From the NCBI GenBank assembly GCA_905182985.1, contig CAJJDN010000031.1:218508-282507 (forward strand): a stretch of DNA of 64,000 bases. Direction: 5' to 3'. Position 1 is the stretch's first letter. Every line of letters starts with the position of its first letter. This stretch comes from Paramecium sonneborni (taxonomy: Eukaryota > Ciliophora > Oligohymenophorea > Peniculida > Parameciidae). The notes beneath the pieces are model-generated. The model saw only the letters and a list, made by a program, of their open reading frames with translations. It did no database searches and had not been told where the DNA came from. Of the stretch, positions 11,684 to 25,040 are shown one piece after another. The position numbers and the translations under genes were made by a program.

Positions 11684-12050
11684 TCAAGATTATTCTAATA
11701 ATGAACGAAGCAAATCAATCTCATTTTACAAAGCCTCTTTTTTTTTATTCCATTTAATTTCTTTATTACGATATCTTGTAATCAATTTGGTTGTTCTTAC
11801 ATATATTTCCTTCAATTCTTATTCCTTAACTTCACCAATATATTCATACTTATTGTGCTAAGTCTTAGGTATTCAACATTTCAAATAACCATCTTTCTCT
11901 TTCAAATTTAGTCATTTCAACAGGTAATTTGTGTGATCGTTATGATAATTTTCTTTGCAATGAATAATAATCCAAACTTGAACATGGTTTTTGTTAAGAT
12001 GTGACCTTACTATTTTTCTCTGATAAAATATTTAATAGTTTCTATTTCAT
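11684..12050 (-). CDS. Small basic coiled-coil protein, second copy
   Basis: Same as 10351-10717 shifted by 1,333 bases; 113 residues. Probably the same locus represented twice. Confidence 0.6.
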
Positions 12051-12243
12051 ATCAGTTTAGCTTTATATTTTAGTATTCGAATTTGACATTAATTAAAATA
12101 ACAAAGTGATATTTTAAAATATAAAATTAAAATTCCAAGAACATATATAAAAGATAAATGTTAAGAATAAAGATCTCAGCAAATAATGATTTGATTTAAG
12201 ATTAGATTATTTATTTGTTGAATAATGTAATGTATTTTACTTA

Positions 12244-12802
12244 TCATAATCTTCTTCCTCTTCTACCACCTGGTCTTCTAGTTGAATCTGTTGGTATTGG
12301 TGTGACATCTTCAATTCTACCAATTTTTAATCCCAAACGAGCAAGAGCTCTAAGAGCAGCTTAAGCTCCTGGTCCTGGTTATCTTGTATCAACACCTATT
12401 TATTTATTTAATTTATAATATTACCTCCTCTGGCTCTCAATTTAATATGTAAAGCATTTATTTTAAGTGTTTTCAATTTCTCATAAACATCTTTTGCTGC
12501 TTGCATTGCTGCATATGGTGATGATTCTTCTCTGTCTGATTTGACTTTCATTCCTCCTGTTACTCTTGCTAGTGTTTCTCTACCTGTCAAATCTGTTATA
12601 TGGATAAAGGTATCATTCCAAGTTGAAAGAATATGAGCAACTCCAAAAACTAATTCATTTCCAGCAACATTTGGTCCTAATGTAGCAACAACTTCTTTTG
12701 GTTAATCATCTCCTTAATTCTTTTTTCCTTTCTTTCCCTTTGTTTATTATACTGCAGATTATTCTTTATTGTCAGCCTAAATTAAATTCCTTAACATACC
12801 AT
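12244..12802 (-). CDS. RPS14: Small-subunit ribosomal protein uS11 (RPS14), second copy
   Basis: Same gene structure as 10911-11469, with introns at 12396-12424 and 12777-12799 by offset. Synonymous-looking differences occur in the exons (for example CTATCTG versus CTGTCTG near 12530) and an A/T change near 12293. The right flank continues into eL19, so this copy has the true 5' context. The substitutions suggest the second allele, a paralogue from genome duplication, or poor contig ends. Confidence 0.97.
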
Positions 12803-12913
12803 TTCACCTAAAAAAAATTTAAATCTTTTTTAATATAAAAAAATAGAAATCAAACTTTAATATGTAGGAAATTATATAGATAAATATATTGTACTATGTA
12901 ATTGCTTAAAACA

Positions 12914-13516
12914 TCATTCAGCTGCTAATTTGTTTTAGGTTTTCTTTACTCTTTAGGCTTTATTCTTTTCTCTTCTATCATTTTACTCCTTCTCTATTTT
13001 ATCGACTCTAACTTTTTCTTATTTTGTTTCATGTATTGCTTCAATAAGCACTTTCTTGTTTTTATATTGATTACCTTTTGAGGCCAAATAGAATTCATGA
13101 TATCTATCAAAAATATTGAATTAAACCATTACTATTATCTATCAATTTTTTTGGCAGCTCTATATTTTCTTAATAATCTTCTTAAAACTCTTTATCTACG
13201 AATCCAAAGTACTTTAGTTGGCATTCTAGCCTCTCTTGTACCTCTTCTTTTACCAGTACCAGTGTGTCTGCCTAAAATATAAATAGAAAACTTAAATACC
13301 TCTTCTTTTGGCTTCTAAGAATCTTCTTGCTCTTGCTCTTGAATGTATTGTTCTTAATCTTCTCATAATAAGACCATCCTTAATTAATTTTCTTATTGAC
13401 ATTCTTGAATTTGCAAGACTAATTTCACTAGCTTCATTTGGATCCAACCAAACTCTATTAACACCTACTTTCAACTATGTGGCTGCCAATCTTTTCTAGA
13501 GACGGAGATTAACCAT
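12914..13516 (-). CDS. RPL19: Large-subunit ribosomal protein eL19 (RPL19)
   Basis: 60S ribosomal protein. The frame starts at ATG 13516 (MVNLRLQKRLAA), uses introns at 13272-13299 and 13104-13132, and stops at TGA 12914-12916: 181 residues, close to the eukaryotic norm. Highly conserved stretches are [30 protein letters not shown] and [18 protein letters not shown], which identify eL19 unambiguously. It lies head-to-tail with uS11 on the minus strand, about 110 bp away. Confidence 0.97.
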
Positions 13517-13559
13517 TAAAAAATTAATATCTAAATATTTAAATTTTTATATATTAAAT

Positions 13560-15755
13560 ATGGGTACTTGTGGAGGAAAGAATAAAAATAAAACTAAATA
13601 ATAGCTAGTATAAATTTTTACTTATACAGACTACCATTACTCAATAAACGAACCCTAGAAATGATGAAAAACAAACAACTTAATAGAATTAAAATAATGA
13701 ATAAAAACTTAAAGGTGCCAATGATTAAGAATAAATTTAGCCATAACAAGTTTAAAATTAAGAGAAACCATAAGAAGTTTTAAATTAAGAGAAACCATTA
13801 GAAGTTCAAAGTCTACTTCCATAATAAAATTAAGAATAATTTAAGAAATTAAGCGAAGCTTTTGGGAACAAAAATCCACCATCTGAAATACCTGCTTCAT
13901 TAATTGTGATTTCTAAATAGAAATATTAAGAAGAAGATCCTGCTCAACATCATTTGGAAGTATTAGATTATTTTGAAATAGTGCCTAAAAAATTAAAATG
14001 AAGAAGGCTAGTATACTCTAAAAATAGGTGTGCCTGTTAAATCAGAAAATAAATTTAAAGTTGAAATTGAAGGTTCATATTAATATTAATAAAATAAATG
14101 ATAAAATCCAGATTTTTTTTTTCATACTAAGCAAAAGGAGTATTTAAGAGAAAAAATCAAAATTTTAGAAGAGAAGATTTTGTGGTTAAAGTATAAAATG
14201 AAGATGTTCATTCAAAAAGATTGGCTTCAGCATTAAATTTTGATGAAAATTAGAGTGATCAAAATTCGATTTAAACATAATCTAATTTTTCTTTTAGACA
14301 ATCTAACTTATAAAGGTTAGATTTATCTGATTTATATCGAGTTGATTTTGATAATAATGATAAAATCCTTATAGTTCCTACTTTAATTGAACCCTTAGAA
14401 GAAATAGTCAAAAACCCAGGAATTTATCCAATATCTGAATTCAAAAATCACCACAATTATAATTACTTAAAAGAAATATAGAGAGAGGCTTAAATGAATA
14501 AGTTTGATACTTATCTACCACCTTCTAAAGATGTAACCCTTTAATAATTTGCCAAAACTCTAAACTTAAAATATTGGTAATTCCTATTTTTATTTTAGTG
14601 TTTCCACAAGTACATTTTCTAATGTACTCAGTTAAGTTTTTTATTTATTAAGTGGTTTTAATGGCCCTGATTTTAGCAGTGTTTTTGAATCTTTCCCTGA
14701 TGAACCAAGAAAATTTATGATTTCATAAAGAAAACCAACATCAGCATTATTACATAGAGTTGATGAAAATATGTATGCTTTAGATGGTGATCCTGGAATC
14801 TTTGAAGAAGAAATTATTGAACTCTTAATGAGTGGTAAAATTGTGGAGAGACAATTAACTTAAGAAAAAGATGAATTTGAAAATAGATAAATAAAATTAG
14901 ATTCTTAAATGCCAGTTATAGAAGACTTTCATAGATTTATGGAATTAAATAATGAAATGTGTTTAAGATCTTAAATTGATTGCAGGAATAGATCTGATAA
15001 TCCTTTTGTTTTTGAAATTAAAGCTAGAGGTGCATGTCCAATTAGATATGATTATCCTAACTATAGAGATTATTTAGATTATGAAATCAATTAATATAAA
15101 GGATTATTTTAATCTTTTGAAAGAGAATATTATGATTTAATTAGAGGAGCTTTCTTAAAATGGGCGATCTAATTAAAAATTGGTAGAATGGATGGAGCTT
15201 TTGTAGCATATCATAATCTACTTGAAATACAAGGTTTTGAATATATTAAATCATCTGAAATATATAAAAGAGTCTTTGGAACTGAAGAATTTAGTGATCT
15301 AAGTTTATTAGTTGGATCAAGAATTGCTACTAAAATGTTTGATGAAATTATTGCAGATATTAATGAAGATTTTGAAACTTTAAAAATTGGTATTTATTCA
15401 TAAAGTTTTACTAAAAAAATTAATTTTATTTGTAGAAATCATCAAAGATAAAACAGAATTTTAAAAAGTATTTAAGTAAGAAAATTTAAAAGATGAATAT
15501 GACTATTATACTAAGCATCCTTTAAAAAATAAAGTTCTCAAATACGAATTCTTGTTAAAACCTGAATTCAATGGAGTAGAATATACCTATCCAACAATAT
15601 TTAGAAAAAATGATTTAATTTCTATTCAATATAAATTAAGAAGTTTGGGATAAGCAGATTTTGGAGACTATATGAATTTTCTTCATGATTGTTATAAACA
15701 CGAAGAAATTAATATAGAAATTAACTATTCTGGAGCATGGTAAAAATAAATGTGA
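13560..15755 (+). CDS. Large hypothetical protein with acylation-type N terminus
   Basis: Begins MGTCGGKNK, which has Gly2 and Cys4 suited to N-myristoylation plus palmitoylation, so membrane attachment is plausible. The N-terminal part is Gln-rich with a two-fold nine-residue repeat (NQEKPQE, NQEKPLE; 13750-13803). The main body (14150-15755) reads as an ordered domain, for example LIVPTLIEPLEEIVKNPG, GFNGPDFSSVFESFPDEP and DYPNYRDYLDYE, and ends at TGA 15753-15755. Introns of 22 nt (13609 region), 22 nt (near 14580) and 31 nt (near 15405) fit. Two further joins, near 13996-14005 and 14105-14125, need a frame change at an A run and a T run, so indels or two separate genes are possible. The family is not recognised. 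Confidence 0.6.
13750..13803 (+). repeat. Two tandem 27-nt in-frame repeats
   Basis: 13750-13776 and 13777-13803 are near-identical 27-mers that encode a nine-residue VxNQEKPxE unit inside the preceding gene. Confidence 0.75.
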
Positions 15756-16458
15756 ATAATTATAATAATCTCATAAAGATGTCTTATTTATATATTATAT
15801 TCCATCTTTTATAAAGCTTAAATTATTTTTCCATTTATATTCAAAGTTTTAATTAAATCTTTGTATAAATTACTACTAATTCATATGAGAAACAGCTTAA
15901 TTTAAGTTTCCTATTAAACATAAACTTTTAAAAATACACTACCTTTCTAAAATTTCATTGTGAAACCAATATCTTTCTATCATACCATTAAGGTTTAGAT
16001 CTATTTATATCTTAAATCCAGAGTTTTTGTTTTGTAAGTCAAAGATTACTAAAATAAACACAGATTTAATCAAATAAATTGATATCAAATTTTGTAAAAG
16101 AAAACCAATAAACCTCATATTTTTTGATTATGATTGATTCAATGTGAAGTAGCAAAATATCATTTTAAAATGAATTTTTGTCAGCCAACAAAAATACATA
16201 TTTAAAAGTTTATAATTGAAAAATAAATCTCTATAATATTGAAAAATACTTTCCAAAATTAAGAGGATTGTTATTTTAAACAAAAATATCTGATTATCAA
16301 AAAGTCAATTTTTAATAAGATAACTAGTTTTCACTAAAAAGTAATGTTAATATCTAGAAGTGATCATTTTGATGATATATGATAATTATATAAATAATAA
16401 AAAATAGTTTAGAAAATAAGGAATATAGTATAATTTTTCATTTAATTTACTAATTTGA
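15756..16458. other. Intergenic, nothing recognised
   Basis: About 700 bp of AT-rich sequence. Neither strand gave a reading frame with plausible composition or a recognisable motif. Confidence 0.45.
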
Positions 16459-17500
16459 ATGTTATATTCTAAATATTGTTAGTCAGATTTTGATGGTTAT
16501 GAGAAAATAAAAGAATTGGGAAATGGAGCTTATGGGAAAGTATATTTAGTTAAAAAGGATGGGGAGTTATTTGCTTTAAAAACTGTATATATAAGAGTAA
16601 CATAGAGGTGCCTAAGGGAATATTTAATGATATAAGTGAATAGTAATTATAGAAGGAGATTCATATTCATAAAAAGCTAGTTCATGGAAACATTATAAAG
16701 CTACATTCTTATTATTAAGATAGATAACATGTTCATTTGTTGATGGAATATGCAGAGGGTGGTTCTTTATATTAGAAAAATTTAACATTGGATGAAGTTC
16801 AAGATTATTTTAGTTAGATATGTAATGGAATATATTACTTACACTCAAATAATATAATCCATCGAGATTTGAAAGTAATATATATAGGATTAAATGAAAG
16901 CCTGAGAATATTTTATTAAAGAAGAATGTAATAAAGTTATGTGATTTTGGATGGTCAGCAGAGGTTGGTTATAATAAATAGAGAGATACTTTATGTGGGA
17001 CTGTAGATTATATGGCTCCAGAAGTTACTTAAGGGAAATATTCTTTCAAAGTAGATACATGGTCACTGGGAATAATTCTTTATGAGTTAATTCATCATTA
17101 GATTCCAACCAATCCAAGAAAATATAATTGTCCGGAATTAGTTTAAGATTTAATAGAGAAATTATTAGTAGCTTAAGATGAAAGACTTAGTATAAGTTAA
17201 GTATTATAGCATCCTTTTGTAAAAAAAGGATAAGAATGCAGAGAATCAATTTAGAGTGTGAATTCTATAAATTTTAGTAAATATTAAGTGGAAGGATTAG
17301 AATTATTTAATGAATTAGATGTATATTTGGAGTAATAAGATAGAGCAATAATCAGAATGACAGATATTTTTAAACCTAGATAATCAAAAAAGGTTCCTGA
17401 ATAACAAGTAACAGAATAACCTTCTAAAAAGACTTTATTTAATACAATATTAGATACTTTAGGATGTATGAATAGAAGTAAAAAATAATCATCAGGATGA
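16459..17500 (+). CDS. Aurora-like Ser/Thr protein kinase
   Basis: A 330-residue kinase, mostly catalytic domain, with introns at 16585-16607 and 16875-16900 and TGA at 17498-17500. Visible elements: Gly loop LGNGAYGKVYLV, VAIK-type lysine in FALK, αC Glu in QKEIHIHKKL, catalytic loop IHRDLKPENIL, and the Mg motif with DFGWSAE. The Trp after DFG and the activation segment RDTLCGTVDYMAPE, with a Thr preceding CGT, are hallmarks of the Aurora family. Aurora kinases control chromosome segregation and cytokinesis; in ciliates several copies exist. The C-terminal extension of about 80 residues is basic and unstructured. The second intron splits HRDLK from PEN. The subfamily call is strong but not certain. 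Confidence 0.88.
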
Positions 17501-17521
17501 GAATAAAATTAAATTATATTA

Positions 17522-18997
<1,476 letters not shown>

Positions 18998-19009
18998 TAT
19001 ATTGTGATT

Positions 19010-19450
19010 ATTGTTTATATTTTTATGTAAACCTATTCTATATTATCTTCTCCAAAAATAGAATAAAATTGATATTATTATCTATTTTATGTACTAGAAT
19101 CAACCTATCCAGTTTATATCATGGTTCCTTATTATATTCCTTAATAAGTTCCGATTAGTTAAAGTATATAGTTTTATTTAAAATTTTTAGAATTGCCAGA
19201 TCATGCTTCTAAATAAGTAAGAGACAGCTATGTCAAATTAAATCGATCCAACTATCAATCATCAAAAATGGACTGATTAAGAAGATCAAATGATCCTTAA
19301 AAATGGTCGAGGCAATCATTTTTTAAATGTTTAATAATAGATTTTAGAATGTTTTATTTAATTTTGGAAAATCAAGTAAAAAATAGATTTTATTATACAA
19401 TCTTAAAAAAATATCAAGGAGAAGGACATCCATATCAAAAAGTTCAATAA
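19010..19450 (+). pseudogene. Possible Myb-like remnant or unresolved small gene
   Basis: Fragments resembling a Myb/SANT repeat occur in different frames: KWTDQEDQMIL near 19270 and ENQVKNRFYYTILKKYQG near 19370-19430, the latter like the third helix of Myb DNA-binding repeats. No intron arrangement found by eye joins them into one continuous repeat. It may be a decayed gene or one carrying indels. The 3' end of the readable part is TGA near 19451. Confidence 0.35.
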
Positions 19451-19666
19451 TGATCTAAATTGTTTTTAATTTTTGTAATTTATGAATTCCTTAAATATAA
19501 TTAATTTTTTATTTTATTATATTTTATATTATATAATGAATATTAATTTTTTCTTTCTTATTATTTTGACATATTTCCAATTATTATTAAAAACATAATA
19601 ATTAAAACTTTGATCATTATTTTAATAATTATTATGAATAATTTTTCTAAATATGATTATATTATA

Positions 19667-21731
19667 TCAAGCTTAATTCTTATAAAGCTACTCTATTTGA
19701 CTGGCAAAAACTTGTTTGGCATGATGTCTTTGTAATTTAAGGGTTGAGGTTAAACATCCAAAAGTCTATAATGATTAAGGTTCTAGATATATAAGCTTAG
19801 CCTAATAAAGTATTTAATAAAATAATACAATTTCTAATGAATTTAATTTATTAGCTCTTCCATACTCATTAATATTTTTTAAGAAAAGGTTAATGATATC
19901 TTTGTTTTTACACAATTACTCGAAATCACCTTAAATTTATTTTTCAGCTGCATATTTTTCAACAAATTCCTTTTAAGGAACAATGATAGCCACAATTTAA
20001 CTTTTAAGTGAATCACCATATATGAATGTTTCAGCAACACCTTAAACTCTATTATAAATGGCTTCAATTTTTTCAGGAGCAATGTATTCACCTTATTATA
20101 ATTTAAATATGTTTTTCTTTCTATCAATAATTTTGACTCCTCCTTTTTCAGTAATAAGGCCAATATCTCCAGTATGCAACCATCCAGCAGCATCAATAGC
20201 TTCTGCAGTTTTTTCAGGATCTTTGTAATATCCTTTGAAAACTCCTGGTCCTCTTAAACAAATTTCTCCTCTAGGTGTTTTTACTCCATCAATAACATCT
20301 AAAGATGTGTAATTCATATCTGGAACATCTACTAATTTAAATTCTGTATTAGCAGCAGGTCCCCCAAGATGAGCAGACTTTGGATCCCAGGCAGCTGTTG
20401 AAAAAGATAAGGCTGTAGATTCTGTTTAACCATATCCTTCAAGAATAGGACAACAAGCAGCTATTTTGAGAAAATCAATAACTTCTTATTGGATAGGGGC
20501 AGAACCAGTAACCATTAATCTACATCTACCTCCAAATAAATCTCTGACTCCTTAAAAGGCTTTATCATATAAACCACTAGTATATTTAGCATCTGATCTT
20601 AAATTTTCTAGTTTCACTCTAATAGCTCTTTCAGCAAATGATTTTTTAAAGCCAGTTACTTCATTAATTTTTGCTTTAATGCCATCATAAAATTTATTAT
20701 ATAATCGAGGAACCGAAGCAAAAATTGTTGGTCTTAATTTTTAAATGTCTTCCTTTAATAAATTGGGATCACCTCGATAGAAACTATTTATTAATGATGA
20801 AATTACCCTATAGAAGCACCAGTGAAGAGCATAGTAAGTATAATCAATCTCTCCATTACATGAGGTAATGGCAAATATGATATATGAACGTCATTTGAAT
20901 TAATTCCGGCATCTGTTTGTTAGGTACTTGCAATTGCAGAGATTAGATTATCATGGGATAGCATAGCTCCTTTAGGATTTCCAGTAGTTCCAGAAGTATA
21001 GCATAAAGTAAAGATGGAGGCAGGTAAAACTTAAGTTAATTAAACAACTGATTTTTTTCCATTTTCAACAACATCCTCATATTTGAATAATTGATATCCT
21101 TTATTTTTCAAGTCAGATATCTGTTAATCTGAGATAGAATCAAGCAAAACTAAATTTTTCAACTTATATTTTTCTTTGCATTGGAGCAAAGATTTGGTTG
21201 CTTCTCCGCTGATAAACATTGTCTCTATATTGGTTTAATCAAGAATAAAAGGAATTGACTCAGGACCAAGTGTATCGTAAAATGGTACCATAGTATAACC
21301 GTAGAGCATATTAGCCCAATCTAAGATCATCCATTCTCTTCTATTTTTTGAAAATACTCCTACCAATTTTAATTTGTAGTGTTAGTATTCTTGGACTTCT
21401 TTTACTAAACTCAGGTTAGACATTCTAAAGTTAATTTAATTTTTTACCCACTTCCAAGATGCATGGCTTCTTCATTTACTTAATTGTAAGACATAAACTT
21501 AAAATTATCTCCTTCATATTTTCCTAAACATGGTTGATTTCCGTATTTAGCAACACTATTTTTCACCATTTCTTATAATGTTGTGATTCCTGGTTATGGA
21601 ATCATAAGAAACTCATCTTTGAATTTAACATTTCTTCTGACATTAGTTTATCCTTAATTGTTTTCTTAAGGATCAGGCTTTTCTATTGAGTATGCCAAAA
21701 ATTAATGTGCACTAGATACACCGCAACCCAT
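19667..21731 (-). CDS. Long-chain acyl-CoA synthetase (AMP-forming)
   Basis: Activates long-chain fatty acids to acyl-CoA using ATP. Introns of 23 nt (near 21430), 23 nt (near 20785-20815) and 27 nt (19802-19828) give 663 residues, the usual ACSL length. Motifs: P-loop-like [13 protein letters not shown], linker region [27 protein letters not shown] (fatty acyl-CoA synthetase L motif), [12 protein letters not shown]. The start reads MGCGVSSAH, with Gly2 and Cys3 suited to myristoylation and palmitoylation, in place of the transmembrane anchor common in animal ACSLs. The C terminus (LTSTLKLQR) is typical. Stop TGA 19667-19669. It lies tail-to-head with HSP90 on the same strand. Confidence 0.95.
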
Positions 21732-21893
21732 CAATAATCAATTATAATTAAATTTTATGTAATCTCCAATAGAAATCGATTATTAAATGACCATATTACA
21801 TCATTAATTAAACTGTTTTTCAATCTAATTAAGTATTATTAAACTTTTTATTTTTAACAATTTGTATAATTTAAAACACACAATGAACATAAA

Positions 21894-24049
21894 TCAATCA
21901 ACTTCTTCCATTTTTGATTTGGTAGCTTCGGTGTTTGCATCTTCTTTTTTCTAATAAAAATATAAATAATTAATAATACCTCTAATTATGGAAGTTTTTC
22001 ATCTTCTTCTTCAATTCCAGCATCATCAATAGATAAACCAAGTTTAATCATTTTATGAATTCTATTAGCAAAATGAGTTGGATCATCAAGACTGAATCCA
22101 GAAGTAAGTAGTGCAGTTTCATAAAGTAACCAGATAAGATCTTTAACTGTCTTATCACTCTTATCTTTATCTGATTTCTTCTTTAATTCAGTAAGAATAG
22201 GATGATTAGCATTGATTTCCAATGTCTTCTTGGACATCATATAGCTACTCATTGATGGATCTCTCAAAGCCTAAGCTTTCATAATTCTTTCCATATTAGC
22301 AGACCATCCATATTCACCTGTAACCAATACACATGGTGATTAATCAAGTCTTTATCCTAATTAAACCTTTTCAACCTTATCTCCCAAGATTTCTTTAATC
22401 AATTTACATAATCCTTCAAAGGCTGATTTTTATTCTTCAAATTTCTTCTTTTCATCTTCAGTTTAATCTAAGTCTAAACCTTCCTTGGTACAATTCTTTA
22501 ATTTCTTTCCATCAAATTCTTTTAATTATTAGATCACATATTCATCAATTGGATCAATCATATAAAGTACTTCATAATCCTTCTTCTTTAAAGCTTCAAC
22601 AAATGGTGATGCAGCAACAGAAGCTTTAGATTCACCTGTAATAAAGAAGATATCTTTTTAACCTTCTTTCATTTTTCCAACATAATCTTTAAGTGAAATC
22701 AATTCTTCACCACTCTTTGATGTGTGGAATCTAAGGAATTCACTCAATTTTGTTCTATTGGCTGAATCTTCATGAATACCTAATTTAAGATTCTTTGAGA
22801 ATTATTCATAGAATTTCTTATAATCTTCAGCATTTTCACTTATTTCTTAGAACATCTCAATACATTTCTTTGTGATATTCTTCTTGATAACTTTCAAGAT
22901 TTTATTGTGTTATAAGAATTCTCTTGAAATATTCAAAGGTAAATCTTCAGAATCAACAACTCCCTTGACAAATCCTAAATATTCAGGGATTAATTCTTCA
23001 CAATCATCCATAATAAATACTCTTCTAACATATAATTTAATGTTATTCTTCTTTTTCTTTGTTTCAAACAAATCAAATGGTGCTCTCTTAGGAATGAAGA
23101 GAACAGCCTTGAATTCCAAACCTCCTTCAACTGAGAATTATTTAACTGACAAATGTTCTTCCCAATCATTAGTTAATTGTTTATAGAAATTAGCATATTC
23201 TTCCTTAGTAATTTCTTCTGGTTTCTTCATCCATAATGGTTTATTCTTATTAACTTATTCAAATTCAGTACTAACTTCCTTAATCTTCTTCTTCTTCTTT
23301 TCTGCCTTGTCTTTCTCTTCTTAGACTTCACCTTCTTCAGCTTTCTTTTCTTTGTTTTCATCTTCATCATCACTTACTTCTTTTTCAGTTGTTTTTTCAA
23401 TTTATAATTCAATTGGGAATCCAATAAATTCTGAATGTTTCTTAACTAAATCCTTAATTCTCTTTTCTTCCAAGAATTCTAAGTTATCTTACTTCATATG
23501 TAAAATGATTGTTGAACCTCTTGTCAATTAAACTGGGTTCTCAGTATCATCATAAACAAAGAATGTTCCACCAGCTTATGATTCCCATCTATACTATTAT
23601 TCACCTACAGCTTTTGAGATCACTACAACCTTATCAGCAACCAAGTAAGCAGAATAGAAACCAACACCAAATTGTCCAATCATAGAAATATCTGCTCCTG
23701 AACTCAAAGCTTCCATGAAAGCCTTGGTACCTGATTTTGCTATTGTACCCAAGTTATTGATCATTTCATCTCTTGTCATACCAATACCTGTATCCTAAAT
23801 TGTTAATGTATTGCTATTCTTGTCTGGGATAATCTTAATCTTAAAGTTTGGCTCAATGTTCAAACCAGCACTGTCTGGATCTGTTATTGACTTATATCTA
23901 ATCTTATCTAAAGCATCTGAAGCATTTGAGATCAATTCTCTTAAGAAAATCTCCTTATTTGAATAGAATGTATTGATAATTAAACCCATCAATTATTGGA
24001 TATCTGCATTGAAGTGGAATTACTCTTCTTTCTTTTACTCTGTTGACAT
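21894..24049 (-). CDS. HSP90: Cytosolic HSP90 chaperone
   Basis: ATP-dependent chaperone of 708 residues with one 29-nt intron close to the 3' end (21951-21979). The N-terminal GHKL ATPase begins [20 protein letters not shown] and includes [16 protein letters not shown] and [11 protein letters not shown] charged Lys/Glu linker follows (residues about 215-265). The middle domain contains [11 protein letters not shown] and [17 protein letters not shown]. The C terminus ends MEEVD, the TPR-cochaperone docking motif, marking it as the cytosolic form. The frame continues open for 93 codons upstream of the ATG, but the chosen Met fits HSP90 starts elsewhere. Confidence 0.98.
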
Positions 24050-24702
24050 TACTTAATTTTAAACTTAAAAATATCCATCTATAGAACTCGATTTTATACA
24101 CAATTTCTAATTCTAGAAAATTCTATTTTTATATTAAAATGCAATTCTATAAGCAAATAATACTTATTTTATTCCATTTCTAAATTTACTAATTCTTTTT
24201 ATTAAACTCTCATCATATCCTTTTTTTTAAATATAGATTTCACTTTTAACTACGTTTTTTATTTCATCTCTCATTTTAAGCTCAATTTTCGTTCTAAATC
24301 TCTTATCACTAACCCATACATTTTTCATGCTTTACTTTCTAATTGTACATTTATTCGAAGATATTATAAAATTTAAATAAGTACTATTTTACATATTTAT
24401 AAATTAATTTTCAGTTTTATTATTAGATATATTAAAATAATTCAACGCAAAAAAAAGGAATTTAAAAAATAGCAGAATCCTGATCCCAAAAAATAAGTCA
24501 TTGCTTGAAAATACAAAAAAATATAAAATTATTCATATTTGGAAGAGAAAATCTAAAGATTTTCAATTTATTAAAATAAATGTTAAATTTCAAATTAACT
24601 TTTATTTTTTTTTATGATGAAATCTTTTGAAGTTTATATAAAATATTATTTTAAATTGATTCTGTTAAGGATAATAAAAGATATTCTATATTTAAGGTCA
24701 AG
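24050..24702. other. Gap between HSP90 and the next genes
   Basis: The part next to HSP90 (24050-24328) is an open minus-strand frame in register with HSP90 (see findings). The rest is AT-rich with no recognised element. HSP90 promoter elements such as heat-shock elements were not clearly visible. Confidence 0.4.
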
Positions 24703-24918
24703 ATGTAGTCATGCTTTTTACCTCTAATACTTATTGGATATATGAGAGATATCAGGATAAAGAAAGTAATATTAGAAAAATTATCTTTGTAAGAATAGAT
24801 TTATATAAGAGAATTAATAAAGATAAATTAAATAATATTGAGAATTAGATTATTTTATTATTGGATAAATCGATAGACGCAAATTTAGTAAAATTATTAT
24901 GTAGAATAATCATAGTGA
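24703..24918 (+). CDS. Small hypothetical protein
   Basis: An uninterrupted 71-codon frame (MQSCFLPLILIGYMRDIRIK) ends at TGA 24916-24918. A 23-nt intron beginning near 24788 would instead lead to a helical reading (NNIENQIILLLDKSIDANL) that runs on toward 25030. There is no homology signal. In this code short frames are common by chance. Confidence 0.3.
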
Positions 24919-25040
24919 TTTGATGAGATACATGTTTTTATTAGGTTTAGTTAATTATAAATGATAGAGGAATTGCTAATAAAAATGTGCCTAAATAATT
25001 AATAAAAAGATTTAAATAAAAAATCAAATTTTTATCAGGA

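Larger units (their letters stand above)
11477..12808. repeat. Second duplicated segment, second copy
   Basis: Repeats 10144-11475 at an offset of 1,333 bases with scattered substitutions and balancing 1-nt indels. Confidence 0.85.

Noticed and set aside
7729..12808. Genuine tandem gene duplication giving two copies each of three genes
   Set aside because: Both duplications break exactly at single N characters, which indicates joined overlapping contigs.
22872..23186. Plus-strand frame of 104 residues inside the HSP90 locus
   Set aside because: A shadow of the HSP90 middle domain on the opposite strand.
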